Both the position numbers and the translations under genes were made by a program. Shown here piece after piece: positions 37,841 through 51,500 of a DNA stretch of 64,000 nucleotides. A model generated the notes under the pieces. It searched no databases. It had not been told where the DNA came from and was given only the letters and a program-made list of their open reading frames with translations. The stretch is from Plantago elongata (lineage: Eukaryota; Streptophyta; Magnoliopsida; Lamiales; Plantaginaceae), in the NCBI GenBank assembly GCA_036897095.1, contig JAYMSP010000224.1, positions 1 to 64,000 on the forward strand, read 5' to 3'. Within the stretch, counting starts at the first letter, position 1. Each line of letters begins with the position of its first letter.

Positions 37841-39784
37841 GAGGGCCTTGTTTAGCTTTGCATGGATGGAGATTAGGTGGCTGACATTGAATTTACAAAT
37901 TTGACCCTGTTAATTAGGTGTGATATTATCAGGATTAATCACCTTAACTGTGTGGAAAATGAAGAATCAAGTACTCACCAAGTAATATCATCTAGACATG
38001 CTTATGTTATGTTGTTTTATCTCAAATTCGAGTTTAGGATTGAAAATGAAACTCCTCAAATTGTGAACCATTGCCAAGTAAAATCATAACTATATAACTT
38101 TATTACACTAAGTATGATTAGGACATAGGTTAACATAATTTATTTTATTAATTCTATGCGGAAATTAGAAGTAAATTGATTTTCAAACACATATTTCATC
38201 ATTTAGTGCAAATTGTTAATTATTTTATAAAAAATGGGATGCGGAGAAAGAGAAAATGATTTGGAGAATTTAAGATTTCATTTCATTTTCTCCACATAAT
38301 ATGTAACTTTTACATAGTAATGATGTTCAGTGATATTTTGCCTCCTTTATCCAATACATGGAATTTCCTACTGAAAATCTCAATGAAAAAGACATCGGAA
38401 CTCAAATTGTTTCATCTCATAAGCAGACAATGAGAATTACTTTCATTGCTAGTAAATTACTTGTTCCTCATTTTTATATTCTTTCTGCTCAAAGAGACCT
38501 TCATGCATCAAATGCACTACCAATTGTAAATTTTAAACCAGTATTAAAAAGTAAATATCAAATTCAATATAACTCGAGTTCATGACATAACCGATTATTA
38601 ATGTGCTCTCTCAATATAAGTTTCTTTCATATATGTTATATCCGACTCCAATTTAATTAAGATTTACTGATAAAACTAAACTAATCCGTTATTAGATACG
38701 TCTCGGACGACTACCTTCATATTTCCGAAAATGAGATTTTGCATCGTAAATATGGTTGAGGCTGAGGCAAATATAATTGCAACGTCGGTATGGTTATGTT
38801 CTTCGAAAGATAGTTTTTGGTGCAAAAATTCTTTAGGTGCACAAGGAGAGTCATGCATTACGTGTGCAAATAATTGGAACCAATCCTCTTCGTTGTTAGC
38901 AATTCTGACGACAGCTTTGACAGTGATTTTATTAACTTGATTGTATATAACGATGCCGCCGGATCAATAGGATTTTTACAGCCTATTCATTCTTGTACAT
39001 ATACATATCACCATGAACCATGACACATACTGATACACTACATAGGTCAAAATATATACTCCCATAGAATATATTCATTTGAACCATCTATATTATGAGT
39101 TTGGAGTTGAATCCACTATGATACTATTATTTAGAACACTCCAACCACTAATTGATTCAATCTTCAATACTTAAGACTTGATAAATTAACCACAACTTAA
39201 AGAATTTACAAAGATTGATAATGCTATGATCAACGGTAAAAACTATGTATAGTTTTGTACACAAATGAGATTTAAGATTTATTATCCAATGAAAAGTTCA
39301 CGTGTTTATTGAAAAATACAACTTTAATGGTCTCAAGATCATAGATTAAAATCTTAATTTTAGTATTGTTTCAGATTCTTGAAAACATATATGTTTCGGA
39401 ACTTTTCGACTTTCATAAATATTTTTATATTTTCCGTTGTGAAACAAAGAACTAAGACTCTATATTATCCTCGTTATGTTTCATTGAGATTTAAAACCAT
39501 GGTCGGGACTTACTTTTTGCGGATATAATTACCTTATGTCATCAAGGAATCATCAAGGAATCCAAACACATAAATAGAAAGTTTAACAGAGAGAAACAGC
39601 TCGGTTACGTTGTAACATCATTCTCCTACCAGTAATCAGCAGCCTGTCCTTGGTAATTACCGCCATTCCTCGTAATATACGACGACAGAGTATATACCCC
39701 AGAAACAGAATAACCAATAATCCCCTTTCCTCATCACACCAAACTTACTCGAAGAATTTCCGCTTTATCCTACCAGAATATACC
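37841..39784. other. Intergenic region between bHLH copy 2 and RFC3-like gene
   Basis: The first ~120 bp are homologous to the 3' end of bHLH copy 1 (AATTAGGTGTGAT and following). The rest is AT-rich, with no supported gene. Frames at 38358 and 38731 look random. Confidence 0.45.
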
Positions 39785-42700
39785 ATGCCAAGCCCTCCGA
39801 TACCACGTGCTATATCTGCTCCGGACATAACCAGTCCAGCTTCTCCTAACAGGTTAGTCCGAACAACACGCTCTACTGGATCACCTATCATTTCCTGGCC
39901 TCACAAAGTCAGCCAATACGTCACAGTCACGAAAAAGAAACCAGGGCTCAGAGAAGAGGATCTCCGGGAGTTCAACAGAAGAAATGCACTCGAGAGGGGT
40001 AGTTCGAGTAGCCCTTACTACAAGGGCTTGATAGACTACACACTGGGTATTAATAGAGAAAAGTTGACAGGAACAAGTCCAGGAAGAGAAAGATATGCTC
40101 CTAGTGTCATGAGTACGGCTTCAAAGACGAGTTTTGTTGTCAAAGTGCAGGAATGGGGTACTTCTTGTTTTACCTCAAGAAGGATCGAGAAGAGCTCATC
40201 TTCATCGGGCACTTCTTGGACCAAAAGCTCACATGAAACTAGAAGTTCATTAAAAACAGTGGAGAGCGTGGTGTTTAAAACAGATGTAAAGAGTAAGTCC
40301 AAGAATGAGATGGGATCAGAAAAGAAAAAAGTCAGGTTTCCTGAGATGAAGGACGATACCATCACTACATCTGAAAATGAGAAGCCATTGAGGGAGAGAG
40401 ATTCTGAAATACCAGCGATGTCGCCAGGTATGCTGCCAGTAACTCCACCTACTGCAGCTCCACCAGAATCCTCACCATATCCTCTGCCAGAAATAACTTT
40501 ACCACAAATACCCATTGAAAATTCTGAAACGCAGACATCAACACAAGAACAGCCACAAGTGGTGCAAGAACCCGCATCTCAGAGTCAATCTGCTTTACTT
40601 GTTCATGAAAACACAGAGACGACTATAATCAAAGAATACAAGTGGGCAGACACATATAGACCTTCTTGCTTGCAAGATTTTATTTGCAACAAGGGAGAGG
40701 CGACTTCGTTACTGAGCACGATAAAGAAATGGGACCATAAACTAGAGAATTGTGGTCATTTCATATTTGAAGGAAACCCAGGGGTCGGTAAGAGAACCAT
40801 GATCTGGGCTCTGCTTAGAGAAGCCTTCGGTCAAGATAAAGTGCAGGTACATATCACAGTCAAACTCTCACCTTCACTGAAGGAACGCAGATGTAAATTC
40901 ACAAAATCAATTCTTCTAGTAATGCAGGTTATAAAACTATTGGTATAACATGAAAACCGACACCAACGTTAATGGTTATGTTCAAGAAGAAACCGTATGA
41001 CATGTGCTCTAAACTATTTCACTCTTATATTTGACTCCACAGGCAAGAGAAGAATGCAAGAAATTTTACTTGAAGGTAAATTCCACATTTTGAACCTTTT
41101 CATATCCATTCCATTGCCATCTCAGTTAGTTACTTGACAAGTCATGCAAAGAGGAGAATCTTAAAATTCAAGCACAAAACCACCAAATAAACCAAAGGTT
41201 CTTAGCATCAGAAGTCATAATCTGGAAGGACTAGTTATTCTGTACAGTTTTCAACTACAAAAAGCATTACTTGCATATATCAAAAGAAGGCATTATTAAA
41301 TTTAAGGTGCTGTCACTATTCTGCTTAACCATAGACCTCATATACAGGGAGAAGAAGTGAGCAGCATCTTTGTAAATTTAATGGTATCACAGCACCATAT
41401 TGAAGTTAACCTTTCTGAACTTGGCGGTTATGAGAAACATGTCATTGTTGAACTAATCAAAGAGAACAACGAGATCCTAGCCAACTCACTTTCCACCAAT
41501 AAACAGAACTGCAAAGGTATCACCAATTCTTAAAGCAAATATAGCACTTCCAACATGCATGCAAATGACACATCATGCTGAACACATGCACCGTGCAGCT
41601 ATTATCCTATATGAGGCAGACAGACTATCCACTGATGCCCTGTCATACATCAAGTGGATGCTTGAAAAGTTTAAAGGAAAAAACAAGATCTTCTTCTGCT
41701 GTAGTGATGCCAGAAAACTCCAGGCCATAAAGCCATTATGCACATATGTTCAACTCCTTGAACCTTCAACTGAAGAGGTAGGCTAGCTGTTCTATACATC
41801 TCGGTTCCTAATCGATTGAAAATTCGACCATTTAACTTGCTTAAAGGGTTTACCTTATATCAATTAGAATCATGTCTTCTACAGATACTCGATGTACTGA
41901 CATTCATTGCACAAAAAGAAGGAATCCAGTTACCCCAGCAACTAGCATATAAATTTGCTAACAATGCCAAGCACAATCTTAGACAAGCTATAAGATCCTT
42001 CGAAGCAACTTGGCACTTCAAGTAATTTCCACCATCGAACAGTTTTTTTTTTTTTTTTTATATAGGTAGTTGTATTTGTCTTTTGACAATTTCATGAGTC
42101 AATTGTTCCACTAAGATTTTTCATTTCATATACCTTGTCTGTGCAATGAAGTGGCTGTTGTGCTTCTCTAAAGGAAGATCAGGAGATCAAAACTGGGTGG
42201 GAAGATAAAATAGCAACAATTGCAAAGAATATCATAGAAGAGCAAAGCCCAAAGCAGTATGTAACGTCCGTGTATCATACTTATTCCTTACAACTTACAA
42301 GGTAAGTCCATAACAATGCATCACCTGATTCTTGACAGGCTTTATCACATCCGTGGAGAGCTTCAAAATCTAATAGAGCACAACGTAGCCCCAGAGTTCA
42401 TATTCCAGGTAAAAAAATCCTTCTAATTTCACGCTTACTATCAATCATATGATTTTGTATTAACCAATAATTCTATGATAAACAGTCTCTAAAGGACGAG
42501 CTGAAGAAAATTCTGCCAAGACATTATGAACCACAATTTGACAACCTATTTGAAGAATATCAAGTAGTACATGAGAAGACCGGTTTTGTTTATCTTCCTA
42601 CAGATTGCTTGCAACAAGAAATGTTATATCATGGGTGGCTAATAAAATTTCTTGTTTTCAGAAGAATCATGCAATTAAGAGATACTTGACTTCAGCACAT

Positions 42701-43196
42701 CAGCTAGAAGAACTCGGTAAAAGGCAAAACGATCAACGAAAAAACGTCCACCAGTTTATGAGGATTGAAGGTGAGATAAGTGCTAAACTCCAACAATACT
42801 TTGTATAGACATGATATTATTCCTAATATGGTTGAGTCCTTATGTCTCCATAATTATTCTATTTATCTACGTGTACCTTAATGAGCTTCCCATATGGTAT
42901 ATTGATGACATCAAGTAGCAGAATTTTCTCTTCTAACAGCTATTATTGAGCCACACAGTCAGACAACATCGATTACCAAAATATAATGCCAAGAAAATCA
43001 GAAGAAAATATTGTTCTGCTTAATATCTGCCAGAGTAGAAGCTGTAGTTGTTAAAGCATGCTCACCTTCCTCAGTCAGTTGAGACTGGAAGCTAAACATG
43101 TAATACTAACTCACATTTATTCCACATTCAGAGTTCATAGCAAGATTCATGAGTTGGTACAAGTGCCTGGTCAAGGAGTCTGATGCAGTCCGGTGA
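39785..43196 (+). CDS. Plant replication factor C subunit 3-like clamp-loader protein, diverged
   Basis: Ten exons (39785-40846, 41043-41075, 41348-41516, 41599-41777, 41885-42021, 42152-42256, 42339-42408, 42486-42563, 42662-42770, 43132-43196) give 668 residues. The first ~290 are a basic, Ser/Pro-rich extension absent from true RFC3. The clamp-loader part starts at YKWADTYRPSCLQDFICN. Walker A is GNPGVGKRT (K336), with Arg where most AAA+ proteins have Ser/Thr, comparable to GAGKKT of RFC3. Walker B is weak (IILYEADRL, 423-431). The SRC motif (arginine finger) is replaced by Pro-Leu-Cys at 467-469. The RFC3-like C-terminal helical collar follows (LYHIRGELQNLIEHNVAPEF, MSWYKCLVKESDAVR). True RFC3 loads PCNA. 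This paralogue is probably non-catalytic or has a different partner. The exon 6 acceptor is the least certain border. Confidence 0.82.
42043..42059 (+). repeat. Poly-T run in RFC3-like intron
   Basis: A run of about 17 T lies 20 bp after the exon 5 donor. It is a simple repeat only. Confidence 0.8.
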
Positions 43197-44848
43197 AGAT
43201 ACTGTGATAGCTTTACTGCTGTGCGTTGTACAAGATCAGAGTTAAAGACAACATTTCGTTGCAAAATGCTTTGTGTAATATCCAATCATAAAATAAGACA
43301 GAGAACTAACATTGTTTTGGTTCTCTACCATGTGAACATCAGAACATGTGTGTATAAAAAGCCATTCATGGTGGTAAAGATTATGCAGGATTATTTCTTC
43401 TTCATGTAGGAAACTTATATTCCTTCAGAAACTTGTAAATAATTTTAACCATGCTGACTAGTGAAACATTTATGCAAGACATTAGATTTCACTTGCCGGT
43501 CACATCTGGTTGACACACAAAGATATAACTTGCATAGATTGGCCAGCTAAACTCTTGGGTCTCTAATTTTCTATTTTAATTTGGCGAATAACATGTAGGT
43601 TTTTGTATTGCCATTGCTAAGAGCACTTAAAACCAGCTGCTCCCTGCCCTTCATTGTGCAATGCTGAAATTAATACATAGGAAGGCAGCAGATAAGGCAG
43701 GCAGTATTGATCTGATTGGATCCATAATTGAACCGAGTTGGTTCCAACTCATCCTATACGTGTAATTAGAAATATGGGTCCACTAGGAACAAACATATTT
43801 TCACTTTGGAACGAACATAAATCATCTTCATAATTACTGCTTTGTGTGTACACTTGATTTTGTATTAGTTAATTTTCTTTGATATGGATCCAAACTGATT
43901 CAACAAGTGGTCTGATAGTGGATCAATGATACTTCCAAAGCGGTTCAGCCACAGATCTTGCTATGAATCGATTCAGATCAAGATCTAGATTCAGATTAAT
44001 TTTGGAACCAAAAAAATTATTCGCTTAGGATCTGAATCATTTTCTAGCTGAATTAATCATGTGTTTATTCAAATTCGATCCAAATGATAATTTTCACAGA
44101 GCTAGTAGAAGAATGGAACTTTATGTTATCCTATCCAAAGAGAACGAAAGAAACGAACACTAGCACTCTCACTACAAGAATTGAGATAAAGCTCAAATTG
44201 CAAGGCCTAAGCTATCTTACTTTGTTAAATTGTAGTGATGGCAAATGTTCTGTTATAACAAGGTTTCCATCTTCCAGTCATTCTCTATACTATCTCTCAG
44301 TAAAATGCATTCTAATGGTTGCATAGTTGTAGCTCACTGGGTTGCACCTCAGTCCTAATATCAATTGGAAATCTAATATAATCAACAAGTTTACTTGACA
44401 GATTCAGAAACTTGGGTCCTCCAAGGTGCCAAGGAAGGTTAAGCTGGCGAAATTATTTCAACGAGCACATATGCAGAAACTCAACATAACGTCGTCAGAA
44501 AAATAGCTTGAGTCAAGTAATGAAATAGATAATCAAATAATTACAGAGAAGAATAGTGATGTTTCATACAGATTAGTGATTCAATGTGTTTCTATATGGG
44601 ATAGAGTTATTCAATATGTATATTCAAATATATACAGTGTGCATAATTCAATCAGCAGAAAAAGATATCACAAGACGAAAAGCAGTAAGTATGACAAAGT
44701 AGATAGCAGCTTTCTAATAGAAAGGCAGAATAAAGCATCACTAACTTATAAAAAGACCTCCCATACATGAAGAACACCAATCATGTCTTGGAACATTCAG
44801 TCATCAACGATTGATATGGAGTATGGGCAGTTAAATAAAAGGTTTATG
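43197..44848. other. Intergenic region downstream of RFC3-like gene
   Basis: No gene is supported. Around 43710-44090 there are repeated fragments of the type GGATCC, GATCTGAATC and TTGGAACC in both orientations, which may be a worn transposon, but no ends could be set. Confidence 0.4.
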
Positions 44849-45166
44849 GAAAGAGCGGTTTTTCCATTAGGTATGAAAATTCCATTTTCTTTATTTAGGG
44901 TATGTGAATTTTTATTCAATGTCTGTGGGTTTTTACGTACTGTCTGTGAGTTTTTATTTAGGGTATGTGGTTTTTACGTTGTCTGTGAATTTTTATTCAG
45001 TACCTGTGGGTTTTACATACTGTGTGTGGGTTTTTATTTAGAGTCTGTAGGTTTTTACGTTGTTTGTGGTTTTTATTCAAGGTAAGTGGTTTTTATTCAG
45101 AATCTATGGGTTTTAGTGTAAAAGAATAGTGGAATTTCCATATCTAATGAAAAAAACTGCTCTTTC
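44849..45166. mobile_element. Inverted-repeat element with internal minisatellite
   Basis: Arms of about 37 bp at 44849-44885 and 45130-45166 are inverted copies with a few differences; both contain AGAGC[G/A]G or its complement, a T-run, CATTAG and AAATTCCA. Between them (about 44890-45115) lie ~10 degenerate copies of a ~21-22-bp unit like GTCTGTGGGTTTTTATTTAG. I see no convincing target duplication. This looks like a short non-autonomous DNA element whose interior expanded as a tandem repeat. Confidence 0.6.
44890..45115 (+). repeat. Degenerate ~21-bp minisatellite
   Basis: Around ten units alternate GTCTGTG(G/A)GTTTTTA with TTTAGGGTATGTG or TTCAGTACCTGTG. The periodicity near 21 bp creates an artificial open frame with repeated VCGF/VCEF, which is not a gene. 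Confidence 0.8.
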
Positions 45167-45554
45167 TCTAGACTATGGCACAGTTAAAAGGTGCAAGGAA
45201 GAAGAGAAAGATAACTGTGTCCAAGACTGATGAAAGATGGTGTAGCATATATGCTGGTGAACATATCTTATAAGTTGGAAAAATGGAAAAAAAATAAAGC
45301 CCCAGGAGATTTTCAAAAAACATTAAGGTTGTTGTAGATGAGAAACAACTTAATCAAGTATGAAAAAAGTATAACATGTCAACATTATTAGAATTAGAAG
45401 AGGCATCTGCCTAGCCTGTTTCGATATTATAACCTTTTAGAAGATAGGGGCAACCCCCCTTAAATATTACTATACAGCCAATCCATAAACTGTTGTACAA
45501 AATCGCTTAAATTTTTTTATCTAAATGCTAACCTCTGACAGCTATGTAAGAGTT
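45167..45554. other. 3' region of SEC23
   Basis: 388 bp downstream of the SEC23 stop, probably 3' UTR. Nothing else is seen. Confidence 0.45.
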
Positions 45555-48500
45555 CTATTGAACTGCCAACCGCTGTAGGTGGTCTAAGAATATCTCGAAG
45601 CTGACATCATCTGTAAATATGATATCACCTCCAGGTCTATTCGGGCCATCTGAATTGTATGTCGATGAGGGATTCAATTTTGCTAGCAAAAAACGAGCCT
45701 GCCAATTTAAGGGAATTAGAGCATTATTAAACATTAATTAAAATTTGGTAAAAAGAAAAGAGATGAAGAAACAACCAAATAAAATAAATCAAGTTTTATA
45801 TGCAACTATATAAGTACTTGGCTAACAAAGTTCCACACACAGGAACACGTGCATGTGCACAACTGCGCTTGGTATGAATGCATGTATACAATACGATTTC
45901 TGAAAGTCCTCACATACTGAATAAACTAGACCTGAATAAAATATAGTGATTCAATATATCTGGTTATTGACAGAGTTTAAAATCTTTAATGCAAAACTGT
46001 AAACAAAACCATGCAATAATGTTTTTTCGGCCAGTTCCAACAAGTGCAATCACATGGAACAAGTCGTGTAAAATGTAAATACCAGCATGCAAAAGCATGT
46101 TGACAACTGCCAAGTAAACGAACCTGAGAACCATGCTGATCACAAATCACTGTACGAGGTACCGGAAATCTCTCTCTTATTATGGCATCCGCATCATCAC
46201 GTGGAGCTTGTAGCAACAGAGCGAAGGCCTGTAAGACAGTGAAGGATGCGACCATCAAACTCCGAAAAACTCAAGTGAATCAAGTTAGAACTCAAGTGTT
46301 TCACTCCAATTAGAGAATTCAAAGATTTTGTCAAGAAATAGAAGCCAAGGTATACATCTAATTTAATAAATTTATTGTTCCCAACCTTCCAGTGCCTACA
46401 CATAAACTGATGAATCCAACTGCCGGTCAATATTGATCAACAAAGACATTTTCAAGCAATGATAAACTACAAGATCCCAGTGGTTATTTACAACTTGTAT
46501 GAAAAATATTTTGCCCCATTTAACCAAAACACATGGATTATCATTCGTACTTCATCAGTACCTACATATTAAGTAATAAAACCAGCTGCCAGTCAATGTT
46601 ATTAAACTTGGACATTCTCAAGCGGCGATAGACTACACGATCTCAGTGATTGTTTGCAACTTGTATGTACTATACTTTGCCCATTTAACCAACACTTCCA
46701 CATTTCAAGGCTTTTCCTTCCAGGGATTCCAAAATCTCTTTGATCATTAAAGTTTGCAAACAAAATTACCTGATGTTCAGGCTGTTCATGATATCCAGCT
46801 TTTCGCCATTGAGCAATAGTTGATCCATGAAATATAACAACGCTAAAATATGAATCCAGAAGAAGGATCTTATCGACAGCAATGGAGGCCACATCAAGAA
46901 GAGCAGGTTCCGGTCCAGAATGGAAAGAATAGGAGATTAAAGAAGGTTGAATCATGACAACTGAATTAGCAACATTTTCTCTATTCAAAATCATTCTGAA
47001 ATATGCCGTCTCATCTGGGCTGTTGTTGAAGACCTGCTTAGCAAACATAGAAGAATTAGTCCATATACTCTTTTTCCTTTCAAACCGGTGTTCACTTCAA
47101 TAGAGTATGAACATGTAGAGTATACATGTGTAAGAAGGTGATTTAACCTGTATAAATTGTGAACGGCGTAAATTAAACATAAACTGAGGAAATATTGAAA
47201 GCATATTGGACAGAGTGAAAGACGATGGGCTGTCCTTCTGGAACTCCCCAAATCGCGAGCATATATGTATCAATGACTTATCCAGCCATCTTATAGGGTC
47301 AAATTCAGCCTGTAGAAAACATCAAAGCATGCAAAATAAGTGAAAGCAAGGAAAATTCAAACAGTTCAAATGACAAGCATTGTCCTTCATATCCCCGAAA
47401 TGTCAAATACATTAAGCATAAGAGGAGAGGTGGGACATTCTAGCACTTCAGACTGAGAAAGATAGCACAAGTACAATAGTGTGGGAAGGAACAGAGTATA
47501 ATTACAGAAATCCTAAGTGACAGACAAAAAGGCCACAAATCAACAGATCAGGAAATACCGAATGATCAAAATTTAATGTATTTCCAAACCATTCACTTTG
47601 CCAATGACGGACAAGAAGGCCAAAATGTTAAAATTGGAAAGTGACAACCTACTGGTGATTATGGACACGGGACAGGAGTATTGGCTATGTAGGTGAGAGT
47701 GTACGGTACAAGAAAACAGGATGGAAAACTTATCTGCTGCTTGAAACAGTGAGGTTCCCCAGATTTTTCTGGGGAAACCATACGATTTTCTTATCACAAC
47801 AATGAAAGGTAGGCAGGTCATGACTTGTAAATATGCAGTATATCATTTCTATAATATAAGCATTACATAATACAAAACATAATCAGAGGCGGCTACAGTG
47901 GAATGAGCTTACATTGTCTGACCCACATTTTTTCAGGAAAAAACAGGCGATAAGTCGACAAAGCATATTCTCTGATTTTTAACATTTTCAGACTGAAACA
48001 AACACAGATCTCTGGTTTATTCTTCTCTATTATCAACTATGAATGTTCATTCAGCTAATATAAACATGTTTAGCTGCAACTTGAACAAAAAAGGATCATG
48101 TTTACCACCTCTGTTTCCATCTTGAAAGAAACTTGTCGTGCTATTACCACGGCTGCTGCTTCTTGGTCAAATCCAGATAATAGGTCCTGCAACAAAATTA
48201 CATAAAGAATATGAATAAAGATCTCCAACCAGATCGGGAATGCTGCAATGGCTCAAGAGAAAGCAGGATTAACATCTACTGAAAACAAGGATTTGGCTCA
48301 TGACAAATGAAGTTTCACCAACAAATTTCACAAACATGAAGAATCTACATGTGAAGATTTCCTCCTTGTAAACAAACTCTTGGATCATTACTATGGTAAA
48401 TCTATGTACTTTGAGGTGATATCTTAAAGAAAATGGTACCAACATACTTGAGTAAGGAAATTAATGACCAGATGTCTCAATGATAGGGAGAGCATAAATT

Positions 48501-51500
48501 ATATAAGACATCCATATATTTTAATTGTATTTAGTATACAATAAGTTTGTTGGCCTGCCAAATCCTGATTCGGACAAATGGTAGAAACTATTCTTAGAGA
48601 ATCTTGATTTCACCAGGGGGTGTAATAATTTATTGCACAATATGTACAAAAATGACATTAAAAAAAGGGAAAAAAAACAAGTTCCTAGAACAGCCACCAC
48701 AAATGTGATCAAAGTTACACAGAATATCCGTTCAGTTGTTAATGGCTGTCTAACATCCTATCGTAGTTTGTTACATAAGGTAAGTATCTGTTACCCACAG
48801 CATTTGTAAGTTTCCAGTGAATCATAAATATTTTCCCTCATACAGAATTGTGATGTTTCAAATACACAAGTACATTAAGGTTCACCAGGATAACATTAAA
48901 AAGGGGATATTAAGGACTAAAATATGATGGTTACCTCTTTGCATCCAGGTCCCGCGACCCATCTCCTGGAGAAAGTAGTGGCACGAAGTCTCATTTCTCC
49001 ACTCCCATGCTGATAACTGGAGAACAATTTTACTGAGAGTTAGAAATGGTCTAGATTGAAAATCCTGACCAAGTGCTGAGTATTTGAGATATGATCATTA
49101 ATCAGTTAAGATGCCTACTAAGTTAGAAACTGGAAATAGAACACGTTGTTCGCTGATTGAGTGATAACATCTGGGCTCTCTTTCTTGGTAACCTCGAATA
49201 TTAAGCATAAGGATGTAGTTTTGTCAAGGCCACATAGTTTCCATGCAGTGGTGTTTCCTTGGCCAATAACAGTTTCAGAGCACAGGGGACCTTTCTGCAC
49301 AAAATGATTGATTGTTATGATTGAAACTGATACAAATGAGAGGACCAAGAAAAACAAATAGGTCATACCTTATCAAGTGATGCACAAGGACCAATAATTC
49401 CCTGAATTTTGATATCCTTCGAGCAGTTGATCTCAAATATACCACTGCAAACATGCAAAAACAGGCAAACCAAATTATAATACTCATTGGCCGTAATTTT
49501 TTTAGAAAGGATGTAGCAAGATGTGTATTAACTATTCCCAACGTAGAAAAAGAAAACCAGAAACCAACATGCAAAGATCAGATCTAAGTTTCTGAAAAAC
49601 AATTCCACAAGAATAAAAATACACCCACCCAAACTTACTTTGATGATAGTCCCAGATCATTTTCACCGGTTTGAAATATTCGCCTTAGAGAATCTTTGAA
49701 TACCGAGTGGCCAAAGCTTTCAGCAAGAACAACAAGTCCCCCTGTTTTCTCAACGGCTACTTTAAGCTCGGCAACTCCAACCTGGCAACATGTGTGTCAG
49801 AATCTACTGCGTATCACTTGAATTGACAGAATTTTGACAATTTCAAACAAGAAAAATTCGAAACAACCCAACAGAAAATCATGTACTACATCAATTGTAT
49901 TAAGCATGTGAAATTCTATAAGCTGAACATAATACTTCTAGTTTGTATGCCTCTAAACTTGACTGGAGGGAACGTTGTGTTCTCTTCAACTGAAAATCAC
50001 TTCAGTCCAGTTCAGCTTAGTTATAATTTATACCTTATTCTTCAGTCCAGTTCAGTAAATCTCAGTTGAAGAGAACACAGCCGAAAACAAACACGGCATC
50101 ATAGAATCCTGATAAGTCTAATACAACAACATTGAGGACTATTTTCATCTGTCCAATACAAAATGTCAGGCTGAGGCATCACAATCAATGAAATGCTTAG
50201 GATAAATACAATAATGAGAAGATTCTGTAGAAAAGCGACCCTTCAAGAAGTATGTTTCTAGACAATATAAATTTATTATATTCTTCCTAATTCGCACGGT
50301 GAGAGAGAGAGATAGAAAAGGAAACCAACTTTTGAGCTTATCTATCTAGGTTTGTATAAAAGAAATAAGTACCTGATCAACAGCACATGCAAAAACATCC
50401 AGTACATGTCCTTGATGAACAAGTTGCTTTGATAGTCCTTCATAAAATCTCACGGCTTTATGATGGTGATGGGCAGAATCTTTATCCAGGTCTTTGTGAG
50501 AACGGATAGGTTCAGACAAACTTTTAGATACAATCTGTAAACAAAATGCAGTTCTTTCAGTAAAGTCTTACCGAGTGCCATCTGTAGATGTTCGAAAATT
50601 TAAGTCCCAGTGCAGCAAAGCTCAATTTCAGACTGATACTAATAAATGAAACAATTTGCAGAGAGCAGAATTAAGATAACCAAGTAGTCCACAGAAAAAT
50701 GGCCTGTTTGCCAAATGATTTGAGAACAGTGGGACCAAGCACTGATGCCCACCACAAACGAAAAAAAGTAACAAGAAGAGAAACTGAAGAGGGAATATTC
50801 TATAATGCTGCAACTTGAATCATGATTAAGATGCGAAGTATCTAATTATGAACACTTTATAGATGCCATGCCTTCTCCCTAAAATTTATGTTTATTTAAA
50901 TTATAAAACTCTTTTCATTGTCCCAATGCATCATAATGGAGCACAACATGCCAAATCCAGACTCCCTTTTTACTAAGGAGAACAAAATAGAGAGGTCAAA
51001 CTGTGAAACAATTACTGAACTACACATTCCTCAAAATTATTAAGGCAAATGCACTTACAGTGCCTGGCCCTTCTGTCGTAGGTCCACCCAAAAATGCCAT
51101 AATTCTAGCCCCAGAACCAGGGACACATGCTCCCAATAGATGCGCAGCCAAATTCAATGCTGTGCCAGTGCACCTAGAAGCTCTTTGGTCAGATGGTACA
51201 GGCCAAGGATCTCTCTGAAGCTCTTCTAGAATCTTCAAAACGGAAAAGATTAATTGAAATAAACCTTCATCTACTAACCAATCATATCATAGCAGATAAC
51301 GGACAGACCGACAGATACATGATCTTTCAGGTAAATGCAAAGGGACAAGAGCATTCCTACAATCCAACAAACAGAAATGTTGCCTACTATGCATGCATTT
51401 GCAGCCAACTATATAAAGGGGATTTCATTCCTCCACAGCTCATTCACAGATAGGGGACATTTCCAAAATCAAAGAAAAGGATGTGAAAAAGTATGTGTTA

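Noticed and set aside
38358-38585. 75-codon frame between bHLH copy 2 and the RFC3-like gene
   Set aside because: ATG start but no domain, no splice partners and AT-rich random composition.
39650-39784. 45-residue N-terminal extension of the RFC3-like protein
   Set aside because: It starts at TTG; the first ATG in frame is at 39785. Similar TTG/GTG extensions of both PPR genes, bHLH copy 2 and SEC23 were trimmed in the same way.
43710-44090. Clustered GGATCC, GATCTGAATC and GGAACC fragments in both orientations
   Set aside because: Suggests a worn repeat, but no ends, target duplication or second copy could be identified by reading.
44783-45085. 100-codon frame with repeated VCGF/VCEF units
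   Set aside because: It is produced by the ~21-bp minisatellite inside the inverted-repeat element; no codon bias and no homology.
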